From Atlanticothrix silvestris CENA357 (lineage in GTDB: Bacteria > Cyanobacteriota > Cyanobacteriia > Cyanobacteriales > Nostocaceae): a DNA stretch of 64,000 nt. Shown piece after piece: positions 18,001-26,171 of the stretch. A program made the translations under genes and the position numbers. The stretch is taken from assembly GCF_016056295.1 (NCBI RefSeq), contig NZ_JAECZB010000005.1, forward strand, positions 1 through 64,000. Direction: 5' to 3'. The notes beneath the pieces were generated by a model. That model made no database searches. It had not been told where the DNA came from and saw only the letters and a list, made by a program, of their open reading frames with translations. Position 1 is the first letter of the stretch. Each line of letters opens with the position of its first letter.

Positions 18001-20711
18001 AGTTTTTCACCATTCCAGGCGATCGCTGCCCTCAAAGGTCGCTCAATACCAGCCAGACCTTGAGATAACTGCACCTGACCAGCAGCACGCACATCAGCTA
18101 ATTGAGCAGATCCTAAAGCGCCAGCCACTTGCAATTGACCACCCAATTGACCCCGTAACTGCTGATTGAGTTGATTTAATGCCACACCACTAGCATCAAC
18201 TACAGCCTGATAGCGACCATTAGCTAATTGAATATTAGATGCTGCGATCGTCCCTCCAGCAACATTCACCCGTGCTTGACCACTTGCTTGGATCGCTTGC
18301 GGTTGAAAAGATTCAACTGAACCAGCTACATTCAATTGACCGTTTAACCTGCCTTGAAACTGTGGCGGTACTGCTGCCAACTGCTGCAAAGGTACTTTAT
18401 TCGCCTGGACTTGCGCTTGATAACGACCATTAGCTAGTTGAATATTAGATGCTGTAATCGTTCCTCCGGCAACATTCACCCTTGCTTGACCACTAGCTTG
18501 GATAGCTTGCGGTTGGAAAGATTCAACTGAACCAGCTACATTCAATTGACCATTTAATCTACCTTGAAACTGGGGTGGTACTGTTGCTAACTGCTGCACA
18601 GCAACATTATTGGCTTGGAGTTGTGCCTGATATGCACCATTAGCTAATTGAATATTTTTAGCTGTGACTGTGCCGCCTGCAACCTCAAGTTGTGCTTGAC
18701 CAGTACCACGTAGAGTTTTTAAACTAAAATTCTCTCTGTTGCCTGCTATTTGGAACGTACCCACTAATGGGTTGTTTAAAGCTGGGGGAGCATTTTTCAA
18801 TATGCGTCCCAACCGCACACCATTAGCTATTAATTGCGCGGAAAAACCTTCGTCTTGTAATTGAACTTGAGAAATGGCAATTCTACCACCTGCAATTTGC
18901 ACACCTGCTCCCTCAGTGCGAACAGCAGCAACTTGAAATGGTGCTGTTGTCCCTGAGAGGATGAGACGGCCGTTAAACTCTGCCCCCGCTAAAGAGACAT
19001 TTTGCAGTTGATTTTGATCTACAAAACGCTGCACCTGAATATCAGAGGCATTGGCAACAGCTTGCCAACGTTCATTAGCATAACTGCCATTAGCTCGTAC
19101 TATGCCACCGCCGACGTTGAGAGCTACATTGCGGAAAGAGACGGTGCGGTCTGAATTGACAACAACTTCACCAGTACCGGGATAGGTAGCTGCCGGAGCT
19201 TGCCACTTGACTACAGTTTTGGCATCGTCGGGAGTGCCTGTCACTTGGGCTGTAGCGGAGAGAGTACCGATTTGGAAGTCAGGTTGAATGTTATAAACTT
19301 GAGCGATCGCTCCTCCAGGAACATTCTTCGCAGCAAAATTTAAGTTCACTGCAGGGGTATCCCCTAGTTCGATTGTGCCAGCCCCAGTAATTTCTCCACC
19401 AACTGCGGCTTTACCCTGAATATTTCTCAAGGTAATTAAAGAATCACTTGTAGCAAATTCAAACTGACTACTAATACTTTTAAAATCAACTTTGTCAATT
19501 TGGGCAGGTTTGATCGTCGCAACTGTGCCAGAGAGAATAGGTTTAGTGGTTGGGCCAACTAGCTGTAAATCAGCTTTTAATTGTCCAGTCACAGGCACAG
19601 GTAGTTTCAACTTCAAAGTTTCTTGGGCATTTGCCACACTCATTGCATTGACACGCGCTGCCAATTTAAAGCCTGTTTCAGTATCGATGATTCCCGTAGC
19701 CACCAGAGGAATTTTGCCATAACTGGTAGTAGCTTTGTCTAGTTGTATTTCCGTTCCCTGGAAGCGGAGATTGCCTTGGCTATTAAGGAATGGTTGTGTG
19801 ACGCGGGGAACTTGAATTGTTACCCTTTGGAGGTCAGCACTACCAAATAATAAGGGTGGCTGCTCTTGTGTCAGTTTAATCTGTAAGTTGCCATCAACTC
19901 GGCCTGCTTGCAAATTTAGAGGTAACTTGACAAGGCGGGTAACATTAGTAGCTAAAAAGTTTTGTGCTTGTATATGAAAGTTACCTGCTAGTACCTTAGA
20001 AAGTGTCTCTCCCTGAATCGCAACATTGCCACCATCATCTGCTTGACCTGCCACTTCAAAGTTAATCACCTGATTGTTTTTCAACAGTTGAGCAGTGCCA
20101 TTAAGTTGCGAAAATGTCACAGGAGGTAAGTTTACTTCCTCTACTTGCCTTGCCTGCCCTGCCCCCTGCTCCCTGCTCCCTGCCCTCCTCTGGGGTAGTA
20201 GTGCCAGCTTGCCATTACGGAAGTGTATTTTGTCCAAATCGGTTTTAATCGGCCCACCTTTACCTGGCGGCGCTATGCTAGTAGTGATCCAGCGCCCTTG
20301 TTCATCTTGCTCAATGTAAACGTCTGGGTTAACTAGAGTTACATCTAGCTTTAACTCACGATTAAAAATTAACTGCAATGGGTCAAAAGCTACCTCCACA
20401 GCATCGACCACGACCCGGTCTGGATCTGTGGATGTTGCAGGAATGGCTGAAGCCCCAAAACGCACTCCTTTTAGGGAAAAATCTGTCACTTTTCCCAGAT
20501 TTACCGGACGGTTGAGTGTAGTTGTCAAATTTTGCTGCGCTAGTGGTGTTAAATCTTTTTGTACAAAAGTCCACAACCGCCAAACACCACCAACAACTCC
20601 AACTAGCAAAAGTCCGCCCAAGGCAATGCCACCACGACTCAACACCAGTAACCACAGACGCTTACGGGCGGGAGAATTAGAGTGAGGCTCTAGATTAGAA
20701 GAGTTAGTCAT
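15024..20711 (-). CDS. tamB: TamB/DUF490-family translocation and assembly module protein
   Basis: A 1895-residue envelope protein. One N-terminal membrane span (about residues 20-48) anchors it in the inner membrane; the rest is an extended beta-rich structure expected to bridge the periplasm, and the last 400 residues match the conserved DUF490 end (ARFNDLEIELGKNVEVTRPP, with TRF as terminal residues). In other bacteria TamB-like proteins move lipids or help assemble outer-membrane proteins. Two direct 70-residue repeats (210 bp; about 18240-18660) encode PPQFQGRLNGQLNVAGSVES. A heptamer repeat has added RRAGSREQGAGQARQ near residue 180. It appears to be transcribed alone. Confidence 0.87.
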   Translation of the reverse strand: MTNSSNLEPHSNSPARKRLWLLVLSRGGIALGGLLLVGVVGGVWRLWTFVQKDLTPLAQQNLTTTLNRPVNLGKVTDFSLKGVRFGASAIPATSTDPDRVVVDAVEVAFDPLQLIFNRELKLDVTLVNPDVYIEQDEQGRWITTSIAPPGKGGPIKTDLDKIHFRNGKLALLPQRRAGSREQGAGQARQVEEVNLPPVTFSQLNGTAQLLKNNQVINFEVAGQADDGGNVAIQGETLSKVLAGNFHIQAQNFLATNVTRLVKLPLNLQAGRVDGNLQIKLTQEQPPLLFGSADLQRVTIQVPRVTQPFLNSQGNLRFQGTEIQLDKATTSYGKIPLVATGIIDTETGFKLAARVNAMSVANAQETLKLKLPVPVTGQLKADLQLVGPTTKPILSGTVATIKPAQIDKVDFKSISSQFEFATSDSLITLRNIQGKAAVGGEITGAGTIELGDTPAVNLNFAAKNVPGGAIAQVYNIQPDFQIGTLSATAQVTGTPDDAKTVVKWQAPAATYPGTGEVVVNSDRTVSFRNVALNVGGGIVRANGSYANERWQAVANASDIQVQRFVDQNQLQNVSLAGAEFNGRLILSGTTAPFQVAAVRTEGAGVQIAGGRIAISQVQLQDEGFSAQLIANGVRLGRILKNAPPALNNPLVGTFQIAGNRENFSLKTLRGTGQAQLEVAGGTVTAKNIQLANGAYQAQLQANNVAVQQLATVPPQFQGRLNGQLNVAGSVESFQPQAIQASGQARVNVAGGTITASNIQLANGRYQAQVQANKVPLQQLAAVPPQFQGRLNGQLNVAGSVESFQPQAIQASGQARVNVAGGTIAASNIQLANGRYQAVVDASGVALNQLNQQLRGQLGGQLQVAGALGSAQLADVRAAGQVQLSQGLAGIERPLRAAIAWNGEKLTINQATAPGLNVSGEILANANQVGLPEITQLNLNIQAQNYDLTQLPINLPNQVALAGKVDFDGQVTGKLPLPNVNGQIKLQGLVVQGLAFEPSLSGNIQSAPGQGLNLDLTGNRDRIAVSLDANNRPESFLIRWQQALATGKLQGNELALQLENLPLQVLNLTPPPNLRLGGGKVAGLLTGNLQINQQTLAASGNVAIADPRFGRIRGDRLAAQFRYENGKAILTSSEFVKGNSIYAFAGNFGQTSQGPQLQGKLSVTQGNIQDVLTVAQIFELQDFQRGAAEPTYGSAADLTTYGRGLPDQPLLTQLQRFYEIEALVAQQEQQQIDANPIPDLVDLQGTFNGEVAVDTATANGLSVQFDLNGQNFVWGREEEPSRFYSANNIIAEGSFENGVLQLRPLRIVSQDGILAFAGNIGGNDQSGQLRVRNFPIELLNNFVRLPVGITGNLNATAALAGSIANPQAKGELQITEGTLNQNPIESATASFSYADGRLNFGSNVSVAGPEPVNITGSIPYQLPFASVAPQSDQISLDVNVKDQGLGLLNLFTSQVAFENGEGAVDLKVRGTRQQPQVTGTATVNNATFSAQAVPGKLTDVTGQVNFDFDRIFVESLQGKFSQGKLEAAGAIPIFNNGQTNIENPLSVNAEQLALNLKGLYQGGASGNLQITGSALNPIVGGKVNLFNGQVLLAESTNSVTDSDRNIGSIPTPANKQNKTENNNANARFNDLEIELGKNVEVTRPPILSFQATGNLTVNGSFADPIPDGTIRLKQGGVNLFTTQFKLANSKNTATFRPNQPRDPILDVQLFAKVVDVVQSTDISRSTTAGLGALESVRVEATVKGLASKLNENLELTSSPSRSETEIVALLGGGFVDNEGRGDSTLGLINIAGSAVFNNFQSAFNQIGNAFGLSEFRIFPTIISDNPEAGRSNSTLELAAEAGVDLSPKVSVSSIKILTADDPFQWGLNYRINNQVRVRASTNLEDDSRAVVEYQTRF
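18240..18660 (-). repeat. Two direct 210-bp repeats within tamB
   Basis: The block GGTTGAAAAGATTCAACTGA at 18301 recurs as GGTTGGAAAGATTCAACTGA at 18511, exactly 210 bp apart, and flanking sequence also matches. Each unit encodes 70 residues of the repetitive beta structure. The near identity at the DNA level points to a recent duplication or gene conversion. Confidence 0.85.
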
Positions 20712-21101
20712 GGGAGGGGTTCACTTTTAATTGCTGGAGGTAGCTGGCACACTACTGGCACTAACTAGCACATGTATTTATAATGCCAATTCCAGCATAC
20801 AAACCAATTTAAGATTTTGGATGAATTAGGTGTCTGTTGAAATAGTGTCCCTTGTGTGTGATTTCTCACCTCCCAGCGCAGAAAAGGCATATAAACCCTA
20901 AAATCCCCATATAATCTCAAATTGAGTTATGCGATTTGATTCAAAAGCAGAAAAAAAAGCTAGAGAAAATTCCCCCTGCTCCCTTGCCTTTTGACTAGCG
21001 CTGTTAGACAAATTTGAATAAAGTGAGAATTGTTGCTACGACTTTCCTTGGTGCATAACCTAGAACTTTAATATGAATAGACTTCAGAACAACAAGGACA
21101 G
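20712..21101. other. Divergent intergenic region tamB / DUF3110 gene
   Basis: 390 bp holding the promoters of two divergent genes and a partial heptamer repeat tract (CCCCCTGCTCCCTTGCC near 20970-20990). No further gene is visible. Confidence 0.4.
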
Positions 21102-21527
21102 ATGATTACACCAATGCGTGTTTTTGTGTTGATTTTTAATGCCCACACCGAAAATGAGGGGATTCACACGATTCGGGTAGGCGATCGCAATAAAATTCTG
21201 ATGTTTGAGTCAGAAGACGATGCTCTACGCTTTGCCCTCTTGCTAGAAGCTCAAGATTTCCCCGTACCTACAGTAGATGCACTCGATGCTGAGGAAGTCA
21301 AGGAGTTTTGCGAAAGTGCTGGTTACGATTGGGAAATCGTCCCGGAAAACAGCGATTTAATTATTCCCCCAGAAATTAACTTGGAAGAAACCGACTGGCA
21401 AGCTGATGACCAGAAAGAGGATCTTGATGATTCCTTTCGTTTTAACCAAGTACCATCAGCCGAAGAACCAGAATTATCTGATTCTGAACTCGATAAAATT
21501 CGTCGCCAACTAGAAGGATTATTGTAA
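21102..21527 (+). CDS. DUF3110-containing protein
   Basis: A 141-residue protein with an N-terminal DUF3110 domain (RVFVLIFNAHTENEGIHTIR, followed by ILMFESEDDALRFALLLEAQ), known from cyanobacteria and plant plastids, function unknown. The C-terminal 50 residues are very acidic and probably disordered apart from a last helix (SELDKIRRQLEGLL). The ATG at 21102 has an AAGGA ribosome binding site 7-8 bp upstream, which favours it over the ATG four codons later. Confidence 0.82.
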   Translation: MITPMRVFVLIFNAHTENEGIHTIRVGDRNKILMFESEDDALRFALLLEAQDFPVPTVDALDAEEVKEFCESAGYDWEIVPENSDLIIPPEINLEETDWQADDQKEDLDDSFRFNQVPSAEEPELSDSELDKIRRQLEGLL

Positions 21528-21851
21528 TTAGTCAGTGGTCAGTGGTCAGTGGTCAGTGGTCAGTGGTCAGTGGTAATTAGCAGATGACCATTTGGGTGAA
21601 GCTCGTTCCTTGCTCTAAGCGTACCCTGCGCTTAAGCAAGCTACGCGTAAGCGTCTCGTAGAGAAGCTATGCCTACTCATGAGGGAAATCCCCCTACGTA
21701 CCCGTTACTGGCTCACAACTAACAACTGACAACACTTCGACAAGCGGTAGTTGAGCGCACTTGTACTGAGCGAAGTCGAAGTAGTCGAAACTCAGTGCAT
21801 TGCTGACAACTGACAACTGACAACTAACAACTAACAACTGACAACTAACTT
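21528..21851. repeat. Repeat-filled intergenic region with heptamer tandem arrays
   Basis: The region starts with about six copies of GTCAGTG (21533-21573). It continues with palindromic dispersed blocks (AAGCTACGCGTAAGCGTCTC, and a CGAAGTCGAAGTAGTCGAA tract) and ends with tandem TGACAAC/TAACAAC units (about 21803-21848) that run up to the next start codon. No gene is seen. Confidence 0.85.
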
Positions 21852-22778
21852 ATGACAAATTTGCAAGAACGCGGACATCTTTTGACCGAGCAAGTAAACC
21901 CGAATAGTCTGAACTTAGACCAGTTGAATTCTCTGGAATTAGTAGAGCTGTTTAATAGCGAGGATCAAAAGGCAGTTGAGGCGGTGGTTGCGGCTAAAAT
22001 TCAGTTGGCCCAAGCAATTGAACGCACTGCGGAGCGTTTGCACCAAGGGGGACGCTTGTTTTATGTTGGTGCGGGAACAAGTGGCAGGTTAGGGGTGTTA
22101 GATGCCGCTGAATGTCCACCTACTTTTTGTACACCTCCTGAACTGGTGCAGGGAATAATTGCTGGTGGTGCTGGCGCACTGGTACGCAGTTCTGAGGATT
22201 TAGAAGATCGTGCTGAAGATGGAGAGGCGGCGATCGCTCAAAGACACATCACTCAACTAGATGTAGTAGTTGGTATTACTGCTGGCGGGACTACACCTTT
22301 TGTCCACGGTGCGCTCAATGCTGCTCGTCAGCGGGGCGCGATTACCATTTTTATTGCTTGTGTTCCAGAAGCACAAGTCAGCTTTGATGCCGATATTGAC
22401 ATTCGTTTGTTGACTGGCCCAGAAATTTTAGCTGGTTCAACTCGCTTGAAAGCTGGTACAGCCACAAAGTTAACTTTAAATATCCTTTCGACTGGAGTGA
22501 TGGTTAAACTGGGTAAAGTCTATGGCAATCGGATGGTAGATGTAGCGGTAACAAATCAAAAGTTACGCGATCGCGCTTTGGGAATTTTACAAGATCTCAC
22601 AGGTTTAAGTCGTGAAGCTGCTGGTTTTTTACTAGAACATAGCGGTAAATGGGTCAAACTAGCACTCTTAATGCACTGGACTGGTTTAACAAAAGACGAA
22701 GGCGATCGCTTGTTATCAGAACACAAAGGTAATCTCCGAACAGCTGTTGAAAGCTACAAAAACAACAAGCAAACCTAA
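21852..22778 (+). CDS. murQ: N-acetylmuramic acid 6-phosphate etherase
   Basis: MurQ cleaves the lactyl ether of MurNAc-6-phosphate to give GlcNAc-6-phosphate and lactate during cell-wall recycling. The 308-residue protein has the SIS sugar-isomerase fold with the phosphosugar site GAGTSGRLGVLDAAECPPTF and the catalytic segment GGAGALVRSSEDLEDRAEDG, both hallmarks of the family, and a C-terminal UBA-like helical end. The ATG follows a heptamer repeat tract without a clear ribosome binding site. No murK or permease is nearby, so its substrate supply is not evident from context. Confidence 0.93.
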   Translation: MTNLQERGHLLTEQVNPNSLNLDQLNSLELVELFNSEDQKAVEAVVAAKIQLAQAIERTAERLHQGGRLFYVGAGTSGRLGVLDAAECPPTFCTPPELVQGIIAGGAGALVRSSEDLEDRAEDGEAAIAQRHITQLDVVVGITAGGTTPFVHGALNAARQRGAITIFIACVPEAQVSFDADIDIRLLTGPEILAGSTRLKAGTATKLTLNILSTGVMVKLGKVYGNRMVDVAVTNQKLRDRALGILQDLTGLSREAAGFLLEHSGKWVKLALLMHWTGLTKDEGDRLLSEHKGNLRTAVESYKNNKQT

Positions 22779-22792
22779 AACTTTCTGATTAC

Positions 22793-22875
22793 TAGTAGTC
22801 TGGCAAATTCATTTTAATGGTTGGCAAGATGCGATAAATCGCCGTCTCTACAGAAAATTTATTGACAGACTACTA
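22793..22875. mobile_element. 83-bp MITE-like element, copy 1
   Basis: A perfect 10-bp terminal inverted repeat (TAGTAGTCTG at 22793 and CAGACTACTA at 22866) encloses a core with GCGATAAATCGCCGTCTCTA. The same core and related ends recur at 38028-38127. There is no coding capacity, so it is a non-autonomous element. Confidence 0.75.
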
Positions 22876-22940
22876 ACCTCTAACCTCTAGTCCCTAGTCC
22901 CTTTTCCTCACCAGAGTGTACTGCATACAACCAAGAAACG

Positions 22941-23588
22941 CTATAGTCGAACTCCAGCCAAAATTAAATTAATCGCTGCTTGAGTATGCTGTTCAATCAT
23001 TTCTGGACTCAACAGTTGCAAATCGGGTCTAGTATGTTTGATATTTTCGTAAGCATTGAAGTATAAATTACAAATCCCAATAATATGGAGAGTGGTAAGA
23101 AACGGGTCAATTGGACGAAAACAACCCTCTGCCATCCCTCGCTCTAAAATTTTGATCAGATAGGCAAAATTTTCTTGCCAATTCCCCAACTTGAAATACT
23201 TTCCCTGATTTTGGTTGGCTTCTTGAAACCAAAGCATTCCTCGGTACGGGTGAGCTGCTTCGTAGGCGATCGCTTCTTTAACTAATATTTTTAAGGCTTC
23301 TTCTGGTGGAAACTGATCCAGATTTAGCTGCTCAAAGCCTTCGTGCATTTCCACCGCAGGACGTTGCAGAACAGCTTGATATAGTCCTTCCTTGCTCTCA
23401 AAGTAGTAGTAAATCATTGCTGTGGTGACACCTGCACCTTTAGCGATCGCCTCTGTTCGCGCCCCACTCAGTCCATATCTGGCGAACTCTGCTTCTGCTG
23501 CATCAAGAATCTGCTTTTTCGTCGCCTCTGCATCGCGCACTTGACGCGGTTTTTTTGATGAGAGTTTTGATTGTGTTGAACGACCCAC
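22941..23588 (-). CDS. TetR/AcrR-family transcriptional regulator
   Basis: A 215-residue repressor. Residues 20-70 form the TetR DNA-binding domain (ATKKQILDAAEAEFARYGLS, then AGVTTAMIYYYFESKEGLY as recognition helix region). The C-terminal ligand-binding domain is of the common TetR_C helical type; residues such as PYRGMLWFQEANQNQG do not identify the ligand. It is divergent from a Rieske oxygenase gene 356 bp away, and two equal 18-bp palindromes lie between the two genes, so it likely represses itself and the oxygenase. Confidence 0.9.
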   Translation of the reverse strand: MGRSTQSKLSSKKPRQVRDAEATKKQILDAAEAEFARYGLSGARTEAIAKGAGVTTAMIYYYFESKEGLYQAVLQRPAVEMHEGFEQLNLDQFPPEEALKILVKEAIAYEAAHPYRGMLWFQEANQNQGKYFKLGNWQENFAYLIKILERGMAEGCFRPIDPFLTTLHIIGICNLYFNAYENIKHTRPDLQLLSPEMIEQHTQAAINLILAGVRL

Positions 23589-23618
23589 GTTTTTCCATCA
23601 TACTAACGAAAACAATCT

Positions 23619-23636
23619 TAACTAAAAAATTGGTTA
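23619..23636. promoter_or_regulatory. Predicted TetR operator 1 (tetR side)
   Basis: TAACTAA-AAAA-TTGGTTA, an 18-bp 7-4-7 inverted repeat with one mismatch, 31 bp upstream of the tetR start. It has the same arms and spacing as the palindrome at 23786. Its position fits autorepression. Confidence 0.6.
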
Positions 23637-23785
23637 TAGCGGTTCCCGCATAGGTAAGGTACAAAAAAATAGTTAATCATAAAGAACATACATACTCGTA
23701 AAGATACGGTATTTCCGCGTACCTCGTTCAAATGAGAATCACTATAGTAGTTGACATAAAAGAGAAGATTGATTAAATTAATAAC

Positions 23786-23803
23786 TAACTAATTTTTTAG
23801 TTA
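23786..23803. promoter_or_regulatory. Predicted TetR operator 2 (oxygenase side)
   Basis: TAACTAA-TTTT-TTAGTTA, a perfect 7-4-7 palindrome, 142 bp upstream of the Rieske oxygenase start. It shares both arms with operator 1, and the centres are 167 bp apart (about 16 helical turns). Confidence 0.6.
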
Positions 23804-23944
23804 ACTCATTTTTACCTAACTTAATAATGTAATGTGCGAAGTTAGCCGAGCAGTAGCTAGGTAGCTTTGCTAATTTCAGCTAGGTGAAATACTTTGAGAT
23901 ATTTCATCAATCAAATAATTTAATTTAGTTCTTTTGGAGTCAAA

Positions 23945-24898
23945 ATGGAATCAATTTTACCAGGTGCGCCTTGGTTAATTGCTCACAAATCAATGCTGGG
24001 AGTCAATAAACCCTATAAAATTGCCTTAAATGGTCAAGATTATGTACTTTGGCAAAACCAAAAAGGTGAAATATTTGCTTTGAATAACATCTGTCCACAC
24101 ATGCAAGCACCTTTATCAGCAGGGTGGATTTGTCAAGAAAGAGATACTATTACTTGCCCTTTTCATGCACTAGAATTTGATGGTAAAGGTAGACTTAACC
24201 ACAAAGATAAAAAAGATAACCAGCCAATTGCTAAACCCCTAGAGGTAATTGTTAGTAATAATTGCATTTGGACTTATGGTGGATTTGAGCCAAGATTACC
24301 TATTCCAGATTTACATGATCAAATTGTAGATAACTATGAATTTATTGGAGTAACTGGAGAAAAAAGTATTCAAGGTGATTTTTTAAGTAACCTAATGGTT
24401 AATTATGACTATAACCACCAAAATGGCACTCATAAAGAACTGTTTAAAATTACATACTGTAATGTAACTTCTTTTGAAGAAAAAGGATACTACGCCAAAG
24501 TCGAACAAGATATCAAACGTTCTGACAACACACTAAAAGAAATTATCACAAATCCTGTTTTAGGCATTTTTCCTAAAAACCTGAATAATACACTTGAATA
24601 CGCTTTTCCTTCAACTACAGCTTTCTTTGCTAAAACGCCTATTGGTAAGATTGCTCAAGTTCATATCCTCTACCCTGAAACGGAAAAAAGAACTAAGACG
24701 TTTATTTTGATGTATGCTCAGGTAGGCAATCCTCTAATGAAGTTTCTGTTTAAAAACTCGGTCTTACAAGCAGCTGCTACAGTTATCGAACAAGATACAA
24801 GTGCAGTTGAAAGTTTATATCCTCGGCAAAAACCCCAAATTAAATTACCAAACGAAGAAATTATGTTCTATGCAGAAAAGCTTTACCGTGATTGGTAA
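23945..24898 (+). CDS. Rieske non-heme iron oxygenase
   Basis: A 317-residue protein of the ring-hydroxylating oxygenase type. The Rieske cluster ligands are Cys50/His52 (CPHMQAPL) and Cys71/His74 (CPFH). A mononuclear iron site is suggested by Asp155, His158 and His163 (YDYNHQNGTHKELF), matching the D-x2-H-x4-H spacing of the family. The domain lacks a membrane segment. The substrate is unknown; a small NTF2-fold gene follows but is not a clear beta subunit. It is divergent from a TetR regulator with two shared operators, so it may be an inducible detoxification or modification enzyme. Confidence 0.88.
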   Translation: MESILPGAPWLIAHKSMLGVNKPYKIALNGQDYVLWQNQKGEIFALNNICPHMQAPLSAGWICQERDTITCPFHALEFDGKGRLNHKDKKDNQPIAKPLEVIVSNNCIWTYGGFEPRLPIPDLHDQIVDNYEFIGVTGEKSIQGDFLSNLMVNYDYNHQNGTHKELFKITYCNVTSFEEKGYYAKVEQDIKRSDNTLKEIITNPVLGIFPKNLNNTLEYAFPSTTAFFAKTPIGKIAQVHILYPETEKRTKTFILMYAQVGNPLMKFLFKNSVLQAAATVIEQDTSAVESLYPRQKPQIKLPNEEIMFYAEKLYRDW

Positions 24899-24909
24899 TT
24901 AAGAGGCTC

Positions 24910-24942
24910 AGATCCCCGATTTCTTAAAGAAGTCGGGGATCT
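24910..24942. terminator. Hairpin after the oxygenase gene
   Basis: A near-perfect inverted repeat (AGATCCCCGA...TCGGGGATCT) with a TTCTTAAAGAA centre begins 12 bp after the stop. The stem is long and GC-rich, but the trailing T-run is weak (CTTGTT). It may act as a terminator. Similar hairpins also occur as dispersed repeats in Nostocales. Confidence 0.55.
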
Positions 24943-24985
24943 TGTTAGATAATAGATAAATCTCTGATGATGATTTACTATTACC

Positions 24986-25366
24986 ATGACATCTGAAATC
25001 TTAGCTGCTAATACAGCTTTTTACCGAGCTTTTGAAAAAAAAGATATTGAGGCCATGAGTGCTATCTGGTCACAAGGAACTGGTAGTTTTTGTATCCATC
25101 CAGGACGGAATGTAATACGAGGTTGGAAGGATATTCGTATTTCTTGGGAACAGATATTTAAAAGCACTGCTTACATAGAAATTAACACTGACATAATTAC
25201 TACGGAAATGAACGATCGCACTGGGTATGTGGTACTTAGAGAAAATCTTTTGCAAGTTATTGGGGGTCAAAAGATGGAAGCACAATCAATGGCTACAAAT
25301 ATATTTCAACTGCTCGGTAGTAAGTGGTATTTAGTTCATCATCATGGCAGTCCAATTATGCGGTAA
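24986..25366 (+). CDS. SnoaL-like / NTF2-fold protein
   Basis: A 126-residue single-domain protein with the cone-like NTF2 pattern: first helix (ILAANTAFYRAFEKKDIEAM), then IWSQGTGSFCIHPGRNVIRG and a C-terminal strand pair (WYLVHHHGSPIM). Family members range from small hydrolases and isomerases to binding proteins; the histidine-rich end (VHHHGSP) is typical of the cyanobacterial SnoaL_3 group. It is 87 bp downstream of the Rieske oxygenase on the same strand with a hairpin between, so co-function is possible but not shown. Confidence 0.8.
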   Translation: MTSEILAANTAFYRAFEKKDIEAMSAIWSQGTGSFCIHPGRNVIRGWKDIRISWEQIFKSTAYIEINTDIITTEMNDRTGYVVLRENLLQVIGGQKMEAQSMATNIFQLLGSKWYLVHHHGSPIMR

Positions 25367-25393
25367 AGGTGATCGCTGCGATCATACAAAAAA

Positions 25394-25600
25394 TTAGTCA
25401 AGTTTTAAAGCATTAACAGGAACTTCATCCCAAGAATTGACTGTCCGCAATTGTGCTACCCAACCAGTTGATTTTTGGTTCTCAGTCAAATTCTGCTGAA
25501 AGGATTCATGACAATCTTTGGCTTGAGATTCATTACAACAGGCAATACAGGCATAAATCATGCCAGACGGATCAATTTGCTCATTTACCCAAATGGTCAT
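25394..25600 (-). CDS. Small conserved cysteine-containing protein
   Basis: I start this gene at the ATG at 25600 (68 residues). The frame extends upstream to 25696, but that extension is Phe/Ile/Leu-rich, AT-rich DNA and looks non-coding, while AGGATATTCC lies just before 25600. The protein begins TIWVNEQIDPSGMIYACIAC, contains three cysteines (CIACC) plus a later Cys, and ends SWDEVPVNALKLD. The style is that of a conserved cyanobacterial hypothetical; no function is assigned. Confidence 0.68.
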   Translation of the reverse strand: MTIWVNEQIDPSGMIYACIACCNESQAKDCHESFQQNLTENQKSTGWVAQLRTVNSWDEVPVNALKLD

Positions 25601-25718
25601 GGAATATCCTCTAAAAAAGCGATGGATTATTTTAAATATTATTAGCAATAGAAATTGTAGAGCAAATATTTCGGTAATAGGTAACGTAAAAATCAACTAC
25701 AAATTACTAATTCCTCAA

Positions 25719-26123
25719 TTAGGGTTTTTGAGTAGCGATCGCTAACTTAGCTCCTTGTACCCGACGCAAACGATCCATAACTGCCACTACCTGCCCGTGG
25801 TTAACTCGTTCATCAGCATTAATAATTACCAATCCTTCGGAGTTAGAGTCAATTAGTATACGTACCTCTTGTGCCAAATCGTCCAGAGGAACTTGTTTAC
25901 GGTTGAGGCTGAGTATTCCAGCTTGGTCTAAAGTAACGGTAATTGGTGCAGATGATGCCTGCTGTTGTGCCATCGCTGCTTTAGGTAAATTGACTGGTAA
26001 ACCTTCCGACCGAGTTAAAAACAGAGTCGACATGATAAAAAATGTCAAAATTGCAAATATCACATCAATCATCGGCACGATATTGATTTGGGCTGGGATA
26101 TCTGGTTCATCTGGTAGACGCAT
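25719..26123 (-). CDS. exbD: ExbD/TolR-family biopolymer transport protein
   Basis: A 134-residue protein with one N-terminal membrane span (about residues 16-38, VPMIDVIFAILTFFIMSTLF) containing the conserved proton-path Asp (MIDV), followed by a periplasmic alpha/beta domain. ExbD works with ExbB and TonB to energise outer-membrane uptake, for example of siderophores. No exbB or tonB lies in the window next to it, so its partner must be elsewhere. The next gene on the same strand, downstream, is the 68-residue protein. Confidence 0.87.
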   Translation of the reverse strand: MRLPDEPDIPAQINIVPMIDVIFAILTFFIMSTLFLTRSEGLPVNLPKAAMAQQQASSAPITVTLDQAGILSLNRKQVPLDDLAQEVRILIDSNSEGLVIINADERVNHGQVVAVMDRLRRVQGAKLAIATQKP

Positions 26124-26171
26124 AGGATTTATATTTTAATAAAGTTCTAGTCATCAGCCCTAGGAATTTTG

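Noticed and set aside
25601..25696. N-terminal membrane extension of the small protein at 25394-25600
   Set aside because: The extension comes from AT-rich intergenic DNA, and the ATG at 25600 has its own ribosome binding site and the conserved-looking start.
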